From Falsiphaeobacter marinintestinus (GTDB lineage: Bacteria > Pseudomonadota > Alphaproteobacteria > Rhodobacterales > Rhodobacteraceae): DNA of 64,000 bases. Shown here piece by piece: positions 35,780-45,499 of the stretch (within the stretch, counting starts at the first letter, position 1; each line of letters opens with the position of its first letter). The stretch lies in contig NZ_VOGO01000001.1 in NCBI RefSeq assembly GCF_007923355.1, forward strand, positions 798,930-862,929, in the 5' to 3' direction. The notes beneath the pieces are model-generated. The model did no database searches. It saw only the letters and a program-made list of their open reading frames with translations, and was not told the DNA's origin. The position numbers and the translations under genes are program-made.

Positions 35780-36603
35780 CCAATCGCGGCGAAAACAGCG
35801 ACAATCCCAAACCATTGGCGCGGCGCCACGCCCTCTTTCAAAAAGACGGCGGCCAGAATGATCGTGAGAACACCAAAGGTTGACGCGGCGACCGATGCAA
35901 ACTCGGGATAGGCCAGGGTCCCGGCAAGCATGACGGCCCCGATGGCCGTTGCATCAAGCACGCCCATAAACATCAGAACCGGCAGTTTCGAGCGATCCGG
36001 CAGAACCGGCGCACGCTGTATCAGCGCCAGCACCCCGACAATCGCGACCGCCCCAAAGCGCGCCGTGGCAATCGCCGACAACTCAGTGCCCTGCGTCATC
36101 GCAACCTGCCCAAGCGCAAACGAGGTGGCAAACCCGACCGCCGCAAGCCCGGACCAGATCAAGGCAGGCCCAACCGGCGCCGCCGTTTCATCATCGTCAG
36201 ACATCAGGGCCACAAAGCCGACGCCGCCGACGATCACGATCACCGCCACCCACTGCAGGGCCGAGACCGACTGGCCGTTCAGCACGGCCCAGCCCACCGA
36301 CAGGATGGGAAAGCTCGCGACCACAGGGGCAACCAACCGCACGGGCCCGATCGACAGCGCCTTGAAAAACGAAATGCCCGTGACCCCGATCGCCAGCCCG
36401 GACAGTATCGCGAAGAGCGCCGAATGGGACGACACCATGCCCCCATCAAAGAACACTGCAAGCCCGACCGTCATCAGGCAGCCGGTGGCCAGAACAGGAA
36501 ACAGCGATGGGAAAACCCCCACCTTCTGCGTCACAAACCGTGCACAGGTGTCATGCACCCCCCAACTCAGGGCGGCAATCAGGCCCAGCGTCAGCGCACC
36601 CAT
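35752..36603 (-). CDS. EamA/DMT family transporter
   Basis: A 283-residue inner-membrane protein with ten hydrophobic segments arranged as two five-helix EamA repeats, each opening with a G/A-rich helix. The drug/metabolite transporter superfamily exports amino acids and other small solutes. The substrate is unknown. It diverges from the TMAO demethylase gene and may share its promoter region, so a role in export or import of a pathway compound is possible but unproven. Confidence 0.82.
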   Translation of the reverse strand: MGALTLGLIAALSWGVHDTCARFVTQKVGVFPSLFPVLATGCLMTVGLAVFFDGGMVSSHSALFAILSGLAIGVTGISFFKALSIGPVRLVAPVVASFPILSVGWAVLNGQSVSALQWVAVIVIVGGVGFVALMSDDDETAAPVGPALIWSGLAAVGFATSFALGQVAMTQGTELSAIATARFGAVAIVGVLALIQRAPVLPDRSKLPVLMFMGVLDATAIGAVMLAGTLAYPEFASVAASTFGVLTIILAAVFLKEGVAPRQWFGIVAVFAAIGYLALVRPL

Positions 36604-36627
36604 TTTGAATTCTCTGTTGGATGGCCT

Positions 36628-36637
36628 CTATTTTTCA
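36628..36637. promoter_or_regulatory. CTATTTTTCA element upstream of tdm
   Basis: The exact 10-mer CTATTTTTCA lies in the divergent gap between the EamA gene and tdm. The same 10-mer is at 46511-46520 in the mgsA/amt gap. A CAGTTAAA run, also shared with that gap, lies at about 36688-36695. A shared operator is inferred. Confidence 0.4.
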
Positions 36638-36741
36638 TCTGACGCATCCCATTCCCTTGCGGCATTTCACGCGCGTTGTTATTCTCACAGTTAAATATTT
36701 ATTCCGCTAGTGCAAAGTTTGTACAGTATGGGAGGCGACAG

Positions 36742-39111
36742 ATGCTTGACGACCCCTATCCCAAGGTAAAGCCGGGCCCGCCGCGGCCCAGCCAGATCAT
36801 TCAGCCGTCTGTCTTTTCGCTCCGCCCCGGAACCGAACGCTATGTGGTACAGGGCGCAGGTGCTGTTCTGATCCCGGTCGAAGCCGGTGATCAGATCACT
36901 GTCATCAATGACGAAGGCGGGCAGATCTGTGAAATCGTCAGCGCAGACCAACAACAGCGTGTTCAGGACGGCATCCTTGATCGCAAACCGCAGGCCCCGG
37001 CAGATGGGTTGCGCGCGCTGTTGACCGGTAACGATCAATCCCTGCGCGGCCTGCGCATGGGGCTGGATGCGCGCAACATTGATCTGGCACCTGCCCGCGC
37101 TGTCCGTCTGTTTGATCCGCAAACCCGCGCCAAGACGGAAGAGACCCTGCGTGTCGAACGCGACGGCGTGGTCATCATCGCAGCCCCCGGCGGCGCAATG
37201 GACGCCGAAGCGCAGGACACCACCACGCCTGTGACGGTCATGGTCAAACGCGCGACGATCAAATCCCACGTCAAATTCGAACTGCCCGACCCGCTGGCCG
37301 ACCCACTGTCCGACATCCGCGTGCACACCCAGACCGCCGAAGCGTTTTTCGTGAAGGCCGGAGATTATATCCAGATCATCGATGTGGATGGCCGCCAATG
37401 CACGGATTTCGAATGCTTTTCGGCCCGCAAGCTGGACAAGGGCATCGAACACGCGCTGGACGTGACCACCACCCGCACCCTGATGGGGCACGCCTACCCG
37501 ATGCCGGGACTGCACGCAAAATACTATGATCAGGAAATGCTGCCCCTTGTCGAAGTGGTTCAGGACACCTGCGGGCGCCATGACGCTTTTGCGCTGGCCT
37601 GCTCGGCCAAGTACTATGACGACATCGGGTATCCGGGCCATGTGAACTGTTCCGAAAACTTCAACGCAGCCTTGTCCGAATTTAACGTCACGGGCCGCCC
37701 GGGCTGGATGGCGATCAACTTCTTCTTCAACACCTTCCTTGATGACCACGGGGTGATGTATTCGGATGAACCCTGGTCACGTCCCGGCGACTATGTGCTG
37801 TTGCGCGCTCTGACAGACATCGTCTGTGTCTCATCCGCCTGCCCCGATGACACCACGGCGGCCAACGGCTGGAACCCCACCGACATCCACGTGCGCACCT
37901 ACAGCGGCCACGAAACCTTTCAACGCAGCGTTGCCTATCGGCCCACCCCAAATGCGGACCCCAAAATGACCAAACAAACCGGCTTTCACGACTGCTTTGC
38001 CAAACACACCCGCAACTTTATCGAATACAACGGATACTGGCTGGCAAACTGCTATGCCGAGGCTGGCCCGATCGAAGAATACTGGGCCTGCCGCCAAAAG
38101 GCCGTGATTCTTGATCTGTCGCCCTTGCGGAAATTCGAGATCACTGGACCAGATGCCGAGGCATTGTGCCAATACGTCTTTACCCGCAACATGAAAACGC
38201 TGGCCGTGGGCGGCGTGGTCTATACGGCCATGTGCTATGAACACGGCGGCATGATCGACGATGGCACCGTGTTCCGCCTGGGCAAAGACAATTTCCGCTG
38301 GATCGGCGGCAACGATTACGGCGGGGACTGGATCAGGGAGCAGGCCGAAAAACTGGGCCTCAAGGTTCTGGTCCGCTCCTCGACAGATCAATTGCACAAT
38401 GTGGCCGTTCAGGGCCCCGAAAGCCGCGATTTGCTGCGCAAGATCGTCTGGACCGCCCCGCATAATCCCGAATTCGATCAGCTTGGCTGGTTCCGTTTCA
38501 CCCCCGCGCGCCTGAACAACGAATCCGGCACGCCCTTTGTGATTTCGCGCACCGGGTACACCGGTGAACTGGGTTATGAGGTCATGTGTCATCCCAAAGA
38601 CGCCGCAGAACTCTTTGATGCGATCTGGGAGGCCGGACAGGATCATGGTCTGCGCCCAATGGGCCTTGAAGCGCTGGACATGGTACGGATCGAGGCCGGG
38701 CTGATCTTTGCAGGCTACGATTTTACCGACCAGACCGACCCGTTCGAGGCTGGCATCGGTTTTACCGTCCCGCTGAAATCGAAGCAGGATGACTTTATCG
38801 GCCGCGACGCCCTGATCCGACGTAAAGAGCACCCCAGCCGCAAACTGGTCGGACTGGACATCGACAGCAACGTTCCGGTCGATCACGGCGATTGCATCCA
38901 TATCGGGCGCGCCCAGATCGGCGAAGTCACATCCTCCATGCGCTCACCGCTGCTGGGCAAAAATATTGCTCTGGCGCGAGTGGACGTGGCCCATGCTGAC
39001 ATTGGAACGAAACTCGAAATCGGCAAACTGGATGGCCACCAGAAACGTTTGCCCGCCGAAATCGTACCCTTCGCCCATTATGATCCGAAAAAGGAACGCC
39101 CACGCAGCTAA
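36742..39111 (+). CDS. tdm: TMAO demethylase (DUF1989-GcvT fusion)
   Basis: A 789-residue enzyme matching Tdm, which splits trimethylamine N-oxide into dimethylamine and formaldehyde. The amino-terminal DUF1989 part (about 20-400) holds the reaction site. The carboxy-terminal glycine-cleavage-T-like part (about 415-785, with VISRTGYTGELGYEV) is thought to pass formaldehyde to tetrahydrofolate. Cysteines C287, C303 and C367 have spacings of 16 and 64, which is what I recall for the zinc-binding cysteines of the Methylocella enzyme. The ATG at 36742 follows GGGAGG. Tmm, DmmDABC and the TmoXWV transporter lie downstream in the window and support the assignment. Confidence 0.9.
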   Translation: MLDDPYPKVKPGPPRPSQIIQPSVFSLRPGTERYVVQGAGAVLIPVEAGDQITVINDEGGQICEIVSADQQQRVQDGILDRKPQAPADGLRALLTGNDQSLRGLRMGLDARNIDLAPARAVRLFDPQTRAKTEETLRVERDGVVIIAAPGGAMDAEAQDTTTPVTVMVKRATIKSHVKFELPDPLADPLSDIRVHTQTAEAFFVKAGDYIQIIDVDGRQCTDFECFSARKLDKGIEHALDVTTTRTLMGHAYPMPGLHAKYYDQEMLPLVEVVQDTCGRHDAFALACSAKYYDDIGYPGHVNCSENFNAALSEFNVTGRPGWMAINFFFNTFLDDHGVMYSDEPWSRPGDYVLLRALTDIVCVSSACPDDTTAANGWNPTDIHVRTYSGHETFQRSVAYRPTPNADPKMTKQTGFHDCFAKHTRNFIEYNGYWLANCYAEAGPIEEYWACRQKAVILDLSPLRKFEITGPDAEALCQYVFTRNMKTLAVGGVVYTAMCYEHGGMIDDGTVFRLGKDNFRWIGGNDYGGDWIREQAEKLGLKVLVRSSTDQLHNVAVQGPESRDLLRKIVWTAPHNPEFDQLGWFRFTPARLNNESGTPFVISRTGYTGELGYEVMCHPKDAAELFDAIWEAGQDHGLRPMGLEALDMVRIEAGLIFAGYDFTDQTDPFEAGIGFTVPLKSKQDDFIGRDALIRRKEHPSRKLVGLDIDSNVPVDHGDCIHIGRAQIGEVTSSMRSPLLGKNIALARVDVAHADIGTKLEIGKLDGHQKRLPAEIVPFAHYDPKKERPRS

Positions 39112-39139
39112 GGGTCAGGCGACGTCGCTGCGCGCCAGC

Positions 39140-39397
39140 TCAGCGCATAGCGGTCAGGTTCGCGATAAGCATGTCTCGCTTTTGGTCCATTTGCTCCTGG
39201 ATCTTATGGGCCAGGTCCGCCTCCGGGCCACAGCAGATGACAGCGGCTTGCTTCAACTCGCGGTGCGTCCGGCTCGACGCGTCAAGCATCGCCCGCTGAA
39301 CGATCTCCAAAATCGCTTCCTTCTCTGCGTCTGGCAGGTCGGAAAGGGCCGTATCCAGCTCTTGCGTCACGCGCGCGGTAAGCCTCTCAAGATTCAT
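39140..39397 (-). CDS. Small hypothetical helical protein
   Basis: An 85-residue protein starting MNLERLTARV, highly charged and predicted almost wholly helical, with a CC pair in AAVICCGPEADL. I recognise no family. The ATG at 39397 has GGAGA 7 bases upstream. The frame stays open to 39679, but the extra part is Cys/Trp-rich and looks non-coding. It is convergent with tdm and sits between pathway genes, but nothing in the sequence links it to amine metabolism. Confidence 0.55.
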   Translation of the reverse strand: MNLERLTARVTQELDTALSDLPDAEKEAILEIVQRAMLDASSRTHRELKQAAVICCGPEADLAHKIQEQMDQKRDMLIANLTAMR

Positions 39398-39677
39398 ATT
39401 GTCGTCTCCAGTTCTCACCTGCTCGGTGTAGAAAGCGCAGGTGCCGCAGGTCAGTGTCTGCAGTTCTATCCTACCCGTGGAAAATCTCCAAATGCTTCGA
39501 CTTTGTGCCCCGGATGTCCAGCATGAATTAGCCGCAAACCACGCGAAGCCACACAGGCGGGCAAGGCCGCCTTTCAAATTGTGTCTAAGGACTTTTTGCC
39601 GAAACAAACTGGGCAAAAAACCGGTAACTTGGGTCTTCTCAATCTTTGATCCGGCGTGAAACACAGACAGGGTATTC

Positions 39678-40070
39678 ATGTTCCCGGCTACCCATCATTC
39701 GCCAATTACCCTCAACGAGAACGAGCAAATAGTCATGGCAATCAAGGGGCGTGTCCTACCTGGCTTGGCGGATGCCATTTGGATTATCTTTCTTTCCCTC
39801 GCGTTTTATTTCTTTCCGCTCCTAGCTCTTCACCGCTTTTTCAGGCCGGTGTCTTATCTGCTGACGATCGAAAGACTTCTTGTCGCCGAACCAAAAGGGG
39901 AAATCGACGCAATTTCCATCAACCAGATTGCCAAAACCAGAAGCACGAAAACCTCGTTAATGGTCTATGGAAACCGTCGTCGCCTCTGGTTGGCGCGGTT
40001 ACCGGATGCCTGGTATTTCGAGACAGTGCTTTGGAAAGTCATCGACAAAGTCACAGTGCCCGAAACGTGA
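39678..40070 (+). CDS. Small membrane protein with PH-like domain
   Basis: A 130-residue protein. A long hydrophobic region, LADAIWIIFLSLAFYFFPLL (about 30-49), forms one or two membrane segments. It is followed by a soluble domain, YLLTIERLLVAE ... ISINQIAKTRS, resembling the bacterial PH-like (bPH) fold seen in small membrane proteins. The base composition is lower in GC than the tdm and tmm genes. The function is unknown. It converges on tmm, with a weak stem at 40089-40110 between them. Confidence 0.6.
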   Translation: MFPATHHSPITLNENEQIVMAIKGRVLPGLADAIWIIFLSLAFYFFPLLALHRFFRPVSYLLTIERLLVAEPKGEIDAISINQIAKTRSTKTSLMVYGNRRRLWLARLPDAWYFETVLWKVIDKVTVPET

Positions 40071-40122
40071 AACGTCGTTGAGGGGCAAGACCGGACATTG
40101 CTGCCCGGTCCCAGTTTACGCT

Positions 40123-41457
40123 TTAGTTCTGCAGATAGACCGCCATGCTGTCGTCCAGCGCATCTTTCCACGGTGTGTGGTGCAGCGGCGCCATGGTGCC
40201 GGTCATGACCGAAGCATAGCAATTGTCGCGGAAGGTCATGATTGATGCCTTCTTATGCCCCTTCCACATCTTGAACGCCTGACACGCGCCTTCGACATCA
40301 AAGGTCGGATAATCGGTCTCACCAATCAGTTCCTTGATATAGCCACCCTGATACCAAATCGCGCCATAGTCATCTTCAAGTTCGTCCTCACGGGCCACCC
40401 GTTCGACAACATCCGCTGCCATCTCGGCCTCGGACGGCAACGCAATCTTGCCCATGATCACATCCCGCGCCCACCATGCCTGAGCGTCGAACATGTTGAA
40501 GGTAAACCACTGATCCTGCATGCCCAGATAGAATACCGCAGGGTTATTGACCCAGGCGACGCCCTTGTACAGGTTCGCGGTGGCCAACCGGTTCGTTGAC
40601 TTCAGCCGCAAGTCTTCGGCCATGAACGGGAAGTGATGCAGATAGCCGGTGCACAGGATAATCGCATCGACGTCCCGGGTGGTGCCATCCTTGAAATGCG
40701 CGGTGTTGCCGACGACTTTGGTCAGCAGCGGCACCTCAGACCAATTGTCAGGCCAGTCAAACCCCATCGCCGCCGTGCGGTGCGATACGGTGATCGATTT
40801 CGCGCCGTATTTCCAACATTGTGACCCGATATCTTCGGCAGAATAACTGGTACCAACGATCAGGATGTCCTGATCCTTGAACTCAAGCGCGTCGCGAAAA
40901 TCATGGGCATGCAAAATCCGCCCCTTGAAGCTTTCGAAGCCTTCGAACTCGGGCACATTCGGCGTTGAAAAATGCCCCGAAGCGCAGATCACATAGTCGA
41001 ATTCTTCGGTGTATTCGTGATCATTCGGCAGGTCCGTGACCGTGACGCTGAACACGTCGTTTTCGAACTCGACCCGGCGCACGACCGTTTCAAACCGGAT
41101 CAGATCGCGCACATCCGCCTTGTCGACACGGCCCTGAATATAGTCAAACAGAACCGCCCTTGGTGGATAGGAAGCGATCTGTTTTCCAAAGTGTTCCTCG
41201 AACGTATAATCCGCGAATTCAAGACCTTCTTTGGGGCCGTTGGACCAAAGATAGCGATACATCGACCCGTGGACCGGCTCACCATATTTGTCCAACCCGG
41301 TGCGCCACGTATAGTTCCACAAGCCCCCCCAGTTGCTTTGCTTTTCAAAGCAAACGATTTCGGGAATCTCTTCTCCATTCTGCTTGGCCGACTGAAAGGC
41401 GCGCAGCTGAGCAAGGCCAGAAGGACCGGCTCCTATGATGGCGATACGTTTGGGCAT
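40123..41457 (-). CDS. tmm: Trimethylamine monooxygenase
   Basis: A 444-residue flavin monooxygenase matching bacterial Tmm, which oxidises trimethylamine to TMAO with NADPH and O2 and often accepts other tertiary amines and sulfides. FAD motif GAGPSG (9-14), FMO fingerprint [11 protein letters not shown] (177-187), NADPH motif GTSYSAED (202-209). The [19 protein letters not shown] region (67-85) is, as I recall, characteristic of Tmm. The ATG at 41457 has AGGAG 9 bases upstream and is preferred to 41493. Tdm and the rest of the methylated-amine pathway flank it. Confidence 0.93.
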   Translation of the reverse strand: MPKRIAIIGAGPSGLAQLRAFQSAKQNGEEIPEIVCFEKQSNWGGLWNYTWRTGLDKYGEPVHGSMYRYLWSNGPKEGLEFADYTFEEHFGKQIASYPPRAVLFDYIQGRVDKADVRDLIRFETVVRRVEFENDVFSVTVTDLPNDHEYTEEFDYVICASGHFSTPNVPEFEGFESFKGRILHAHDFRDALEFKDQDILIVGTSYSAEDIGSQCWKYGAKSITVSHRTAAMGFDWPDNWSEVPLLTKVVGNTAHFKDGTTRDVDAIILCTGYLHHFPFMAEDLRLKSTNRLATANLYKGVAWVNNPAVFYLGMQDQWFTFNMFDAQAWWARDVIMGKIALPSEAEMAADVVERVAREDELEDDYGAIWYQGGYIKELIGETDYPTFDVEGACQAFKMWKGHKKASIMTFRDNCYASVMTGTMAPLHHTPWKDALDDSMAVYLQN

Positions 41458-41521
41458 TGTGCGACTCTCCTCGGACATTTGGCGTTGATCCAATTCGACC
41501 CAAATCGCCCCTGCAAGTCAA

Positions 41522-41545
41522 CTATTTTGAACGATAGTAAAAATT
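41522..41545. promoter_or_regulatory. AT-rich element upstream of tmm
   Basis: CTATTTTGAACGATAGTAAAAA lies about 65 bases before the tmm start. It shares CTATTTT followed 7 bases later by AGT and an A-run with the element at 46511-46535. It also contains a CTAT/ATAG inverted repeat. Shared regulation is inferred. Confidence 0.35.
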
Positions 41546-41618
41546 TCACACGCCGCTTTTTGACGTGCTAGTATGGATTTCAGGCAGGCAGAGCCCCAAA
41601 AGGCAGCATAGGTAAAAC

Positions 41619-42011
41619 ATGACGAAACCACATTTCAGTTTTTGGATCATCGCAGGGCTGGGGCTTGTCTGGAACCTGATGGGGTGCCTGAATTTCATCG
41701 CGCAGATGAATGCTGAAACGGTCGATCAGATGCCGGAACTTTATCAACTGATCATCAAAACCCGCCCCACCTGGGCAACGGCCGCGTTTGGCGTCGCCGT
41801 ATTCGCCGGGGCCACGGGATGCATCTTGGTCCTTCTCAGACGGAGGGCCGCCGTGCAGGTCCTGTTGGCATCAATGGTCGGCATCGTTCTGACAATGGCC
41901 CAGACCGTTTCCGTGGTCGGCGTCTCGCCCAGCACACTTCTGGCCGTTTTGATCGGAGGGGCGCTGTTGTGGTATTCTTCGATCGCCGCGCGGGCCGGGT
42001 GGCTAAACTAA
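41619..42011 (+). CDS. Small four-helix membrane protein
   Basis: A 130-residue protein with four predicted membrane helices: FWIIAGLGLVWNLMGCLNF (8-26), ATAAFGVAVFAGATGCILVLL, VLLASMVGIVLTMAQTV and TLLAVLIGGALLWYSSIAA. The first helix with WNLMGCLNF resembles a group of small membrane proteins often called sugar-transporter-like, without proof. It is divergent from tmm and convergent with gmaS. Function unknown. Confidence 0.7.
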   Translation: MTKPHFSFWIIAGLGLVWNLMGCLNFIAQMNAETVDQMPELYQLIIKTRPTWATAAFGVAVFAGATGCILVLLRRRAAVQVLLASMVGIVLTMAQTVSVVGVSPSTLLAVLIGGALLWYSSIAARAGWLN

Positions 42012-42040
42012 AAAAACCGCGCCCGAACATCGGACGCGGT
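42010..42040 (-). terminator. Rho-independent terminator of the mgs-gmaS operon
   Basis: Arms 42016-42025 and 42031-42040 pair at 9 of 10 positions with a 5-base loop. On the minus strand a run of T follows (plus-strand A-run 42010-42016). It ends transcription just past gmaS. Confidence 0.82.
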
Positions 42041-42064
42041 CTGAAACCTGCGGAGAAAAACAAC

Positions 42065-43399
42065 TCAGATATCGAGCGTATTGTCCTTTTCCCACTGCGA
42101 GAAATGGGAAATGAAATCATCCCACTCCTGCATCTTCATCTTGACGTAAGACGTCGAAAACTCTTCGCCCATCGCGGCTTTCAACCCGGCATCCTTGTCG
42201 TATTCGCGCAGGGCATCCAGCATGTTCAGCGGCAGTTTAGGCGCATCGGTGATCGTGTGCCCTTCGGCATACATATCAATATCGTGGCGTGGTCCGGGGT
42301 CGGCTTTTGACCGGATGCCATCAAGGCCCGCCGCGATGATCACTGCCTGCAACAGATAGGGGTTCGTCGCCCCGTCCGGCAGCCGCAATTCGAACCGGCC
42401 CGGGCCCGGAACGCGTACCATATGCGTGCGGTTATTGCCCGTCCACGTCACGGTGTTGGGCGCCCAGGTTGCGCCGGACATCGTGCGCGGCGCGTTGATA
42501 CGCTTATAGCTGTTGACCGTCGGGTTGGTGATCGCCGCCAGGGCGGATGCATGTTTCATGATGCCGCCAAGGAAATGACGGCCCTTTTCGGACAGGCCCA
42601 GTTCGGCCGTCTGGCTGCTGTTATTCGCCTCCATCGCAAACACGTTGGTTTCCGACGCCGCGCCCGGCGCATCCCAGACCGAGATGTGGGCATGGCAGCC
42701 GTTACCGGTCAGACCTTCGACCGGTTTCGGCATGAAGGTTGCACGGAACCCGTGTTTTTCAGCAACGCTTTTGGTCATGAACTTGAAGAACGAATGCTTG
42801 TCAGCCGTGCGCAGCACATCGTCGAAATCCCAGTTCATTTCGAACTGGCCATTCGCGTCCTCATGGTCGTTCTGATACGGGCCCCACCCCAGATCCAGCA
42901 TGTAGTCGCAGATCTCGCGCACCACGTCATAGCGGCGCATCACGGCCTGCTGGTCATAGCAGGGCTTGGCGGCGGTGTCGTATTCGTCCGAAATCTGGCT
43001 GCCATCGGGCGTCATCAGGAAATATTCGGCCTCGATCCCGGTTTTGACATGCAGGCCTTCTTCGGCAGCTTCATCGATCAGGCGGCGCAGAACGTTGCGC
43101 GGTGCTTGCGCGACGTCTTCGCCTTCCATCACGCAGTTGCCGGCAACCCACGCCACTTCGGGCTTCCACGGAAGCTGGATCACCGATGACGGGTCCGGCA
43201 CCGCCAGCATATCGGGATGCGCCGGGGTCATGTCCAGCCAGGTGGCAAACCCGGCAAACCCAGCCCCATCCGCCTGCATGTCGGCAATGGCCTGCGCGGG
43301 CACCAGTTTCGCGCGCTGGCCGCCAAACAGGTCGGTGAAGGAAATCATGAAGTATTTGACGCCATTCTCGGCTGCAAACTGTGCAAGATCGATGGTCAT
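42065..43399 (-). CDS. gmaS: Gamma-glutamylmethylamide synthetase (glutamine synthetase type III-like)
   Basis: A 444-residue glutamine-synthetase-fold ligase. GmaS joins monomethylamine to glutamate with ATP, giving gamma-glutamylmethylamide, the first step of the indirect methylamine pathway. GS motifs are visible: EAEYF for metal binding, GNGCHAHIS for ATP, and RVPGPGRFELRLPDGATNPYLL for the glutamate site. Its position directly after mgsC on the same strand separates it from ordinary ammonia-assimilating GlnA or GlnT. The pairing of gmaS with mgsABC is the known marker of marine methylamine users. Confidence 0.92.
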   Translation of the reverse strand: MTIDLAQFAAENGVKYFMISFTDLFGGQRAKLVPAQAIADMQADGAGFAGFATWLDMTPAHPDMLAVPDPSSVIQLPWKPEVAWVAGNCVMEGEDVAQAPRNVLRRLIDEAAEEGLHVKTGIEAEYFLMTPDGSQISDEYDTAAKPCYDQQAVMRRYDVVREICDYMLDLGWGPYQNDHEDANGQFEMNWDFDDVLRTADKHSFFKFMTKSVAEKHGFRATFMPKPVEGLTGNGCHAHISVWDAPGAASETNVFAMEANNSSQTAELGLSEKGRHFLGGIMKHASALAAITNPTVNSYKRINAPRTMSGATWAPNTVTWTGNNRTHMVRVPGPGRFELRLPDGATNPYLLQAVIIAAGLDGIRSKADPGPRHDIDMYAEGHTITDAPKLPLNMLDALREYDKDAGLKAAMGEEFSTSYVKMKMQEWDDFISHFSQWEKDNTLDI

Positions 43400-43467
43400 G
43401 TGTCTGTTCCTGTTGGGCTTGGTATGGTGAGGGCGCGTACCGTGCTGGCCGCGCCCTTATTATCAGA

Positions 43468-44811
43468 TCAATAAGTTGTGCCGGGTTTGCCCGGGTACCA
43501 GTCGGTCCCGGCCAGCGGGATTTTCGCCATCGCCGCCGCCTCAAGCGTCAGCGCGCACAGATCTTCGGGTTCAAGATTGTGCAGGTGGTTCTTGCCGCAC
43601 GCCCGCGCGATGGTCTGCGCTTCCAGCGTCATCACCTTGAGATAGTTGTTCAGACGCCGCCCGCCTTCGATGGGATCGAACCGTTTCATCAACTCCGGGT
43701 CCTGCGTGGTGATGCCCGCCGGATCCTGCCCTTCGTGCCAGTCGTCATAAGCGCCCGCTGTAGTGCCAAGCGCGTTATAGTCAGCCTCCCACTTGGGGTC
43801 ATTGTCGCCCAGAGCGATCAGGGCTGCGGTGCCAATGGCCACCGCATCGGCGCCCATCGCCATCGCCTTGGCCACATCCGCGCCGTTGCGGATACCACCC
43901 GACACGATCAGCTGCACTTCACGGTGCATGTCCAGATCCTGAAGTGCGCGCACGGCTTCGCGGATACAGGCCAGAATCGGCTGGCCGACATGTTCGATGA
44001 ACACGTCCTGCGTGGCCGCCGTACCGCCCTGCATACCATCCAGCACGACAACATCCGCGCCCGCCTTGACGGCCAAAGTGGTATCGAAATACGGCCGCGC
44101 GCCACCGACCTTGATATAGATCGGCTTTTCCCAGTTGGTGATTTCGCGCAACTCAAGGATCTTGATTTCCAGATCATCCGGGCCGGTCCAGTCCGGGTGG
44201 CGACAGGCCGAACGCTGATCGATGCCCTTGGGCAGGTTGCGCATTTCGGCAACGCGGTCACTGATCTTCTGCCCCAGCAGCATGCCGCCGCCGCCGGGCT
44301 TGGCGCCCTGCCCGACCACGATCTCGATCGCATCACAGCGGCGCAGATCATCAGGGTTCATGCCATAGCGCGACGGCAGATACTGATAGACCAGCTTGTT
44401 CGAATGCCCGCGCTCTTCTTCCGTCATGCCACCGTCGCCGGTGGTGGTCGACGTGCCGGCCATCGTGGCGCCACGCCCCAACGCTTCCTTTGCAGGACCG
44501 GACAACGCGCCAAAGGACATGCCAGCGATGGTTACGGGAATGTCCAATTCAATAGGCTTACTGGCGAACCGCGTACCCAGCGTCACCGAGGTCTCGCATT
44601 TTTCGCGATACCCTTCCAACGGATAGCGCGAGATCGACGCGCCCAAAAACAGCAGGTCGTCGAAATGCGGCACCTTGCGTTTGGCGCCGCCGCCGCGAAT
44701 GTCATAAATACCCGTCGCCGCTGCGCGCCGGATTTCGGCGTTCACAGGGTTCGAGAATGTCGCCGATTGAATCGGCATCGTGCGCGGTGCGCCGGTGGTG
44801 TCGTCTTTCAT
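43468..44811 (-). CDS. mgsC: N-methylglutamate synthase subunit C (glutamate-synthase-like FMN domain)
   Basis: A 447-residue protein homologous to the FMN-binding synthase domain of glutamate synthase. Typical segments are TIAGMSFGALSGPAKEALGR, ATTGDGGMTEEER-like STTTGDGGMTEEE, and GADVVVLDGMQGGTAAT. A final cysteine-containing region belongs to the usual iron-sulfur / FMN loop. With MgsA and MgsB it converts gamma-glutamylmethylamide to N-methylglutamate. The ATG at 44811 lies about 10 bases after the mgsB stop. The frame open to 45102 would overlap mgsB and is rejected. Confidence 0.9.
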   Translation of the reverse strand: MKDDTTGAPRTMPIQSATFSNPVNAEIRRAAATGIYDIRGGGAKRKVPHFDDLLFLGASISRYPLEGYREKCETSVTLGTRFASKPIELDIPVTIAGMSFGALSGPAKEALGRGATMAGTSTTTGDGGMTEEERGHSNKLVYQYLPSRYGMNPDDLRRCDAIEIVVGQGAKPGGGGMLLGQKISDRVAEMRNLPKGIDQRSACRHPDWTGPDDLEIKILELREITNWEKPIYIKVGGARPYFDTTLAVKAGADVVVLDGMQGGTAATQDVFIEHVGQPILACIREAVRALQDLDMHREVQLIVSGGIRNGADVAKAMAMGADAVAIGTAALIALGDNDPKWEADYNALGTTAGAYDDWHEGQDPAGITTQDPELMKRFDPIEGGRRLNNYLKVMTLEAQTIARACGKNHLHNLEPEDLCALTLEAAAMAKIPLAGTDWYPGKPGTTY

Positions 44812-44821
44812 CCCTGCGCCC

Positions 44822-45499
44822 TCAATATGCGTTGTCGATGTTGAAGTTGTACAATTTGCGCGCCGAACCGTACCGTTTGAACTCGGACGCCTTTGCATCG
44901 CACTGACCGCGTTCCAGCAGTTCTTCCAGGATCGCGATATGTTCGGGGCGCATCTCTTTTTCGATGCAATCGGCCCCCAACGATTTGACCGACCCGCGCA
45001 CAAACAGGCGTGCTTCGTACAGTGAGTCGCCCAGCGCATCGCCTGCATCGCCGCAGACAACCAGATTGCCCGATTGCGCCATGAACGCCGACATGTGCCC
45101 AATGTTGCCGTGCACGATGATGTCGATGCCTTTCATCGAAATCCCGCAGCGCGACGATGCATTGCCCTTGATGACCAGTGTACCGCCATGACCGGTGGCC
45201 CCTGCGTATTGCGATGCATCGCCTTCGACCACGATCATACCCGACATCATGTTTTCAGCCGTTCCCGGCCCGACAGATCCATGCACATGCAAGGTCGCCT
45301 GCTTGTTCATGCCACCGCAATAATACCCGGTCGAGCCTTTGATATCGACCTCGATCGGGGCGTCCAGACCCACGGCAATGGCGTGGCTGCCCTTGGGGTT
45401 CACGATTTCCCAATGGGTTTGATTGGTGTCTGCCGACTGGGCATGCAGAGCGGAATTGAGCGCGCGCAGACCCTGCGCTTCCAAGTCAAATGTTTGCAT
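44822..45499 (-). CDS. mgsB: N-methylglutamate synthase subunit B (GXGXG domain)
   Basis: A 225-residue protein matching the beta-helical GXGXG domain at the carboxy terminus of glutamate synthase large subunits. The repeated glycine-rich turns appear in GSTGYYCGGMNKQATLHVHG, GATGHGGTLVIKGNAS and IIVHGNIGHMSAFMAQSGN. Here the domain is a separate subunit, as in MgsB. It starts directly at the mgsA stop and ends about 10 bases before mgsC, so mgsA-mgsB-mgsC-gmaS form one transcription unit. Confidence 0.9.
   Translation of the reverse strand: MQTFDLEAQGLRALNSALHAQSADTNQTHWEIVNPKGSHAIAVGLDAPIEVDIKGSTGYYCGGMNKQATLHVHGSVGPGTAENMMSGMIVVEGDASQYAGATGHGGTLVIKGNASSRCGISMKGIDIIVHGNIGHMSAFMAQSGNLVVCGDAGDALGDSLYEARLFVRGSVKSLGADCIEKEMRPEHIAILEELLERGQCDAKASEFKRYGSARKLYNFNIDNAY

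Noticed and set aside
36691..38901. Two long minus-strand frames across tdm
   Set aside because: Both are shadows of tdm, which has a full set of family motifs and a good ribosome site.
43381..44844. 487-codon plus-strand open frame
   Set aside because: Antisense shadow of mgsC. No domain is recognisable and composition is His/Arg/Gln-rich.
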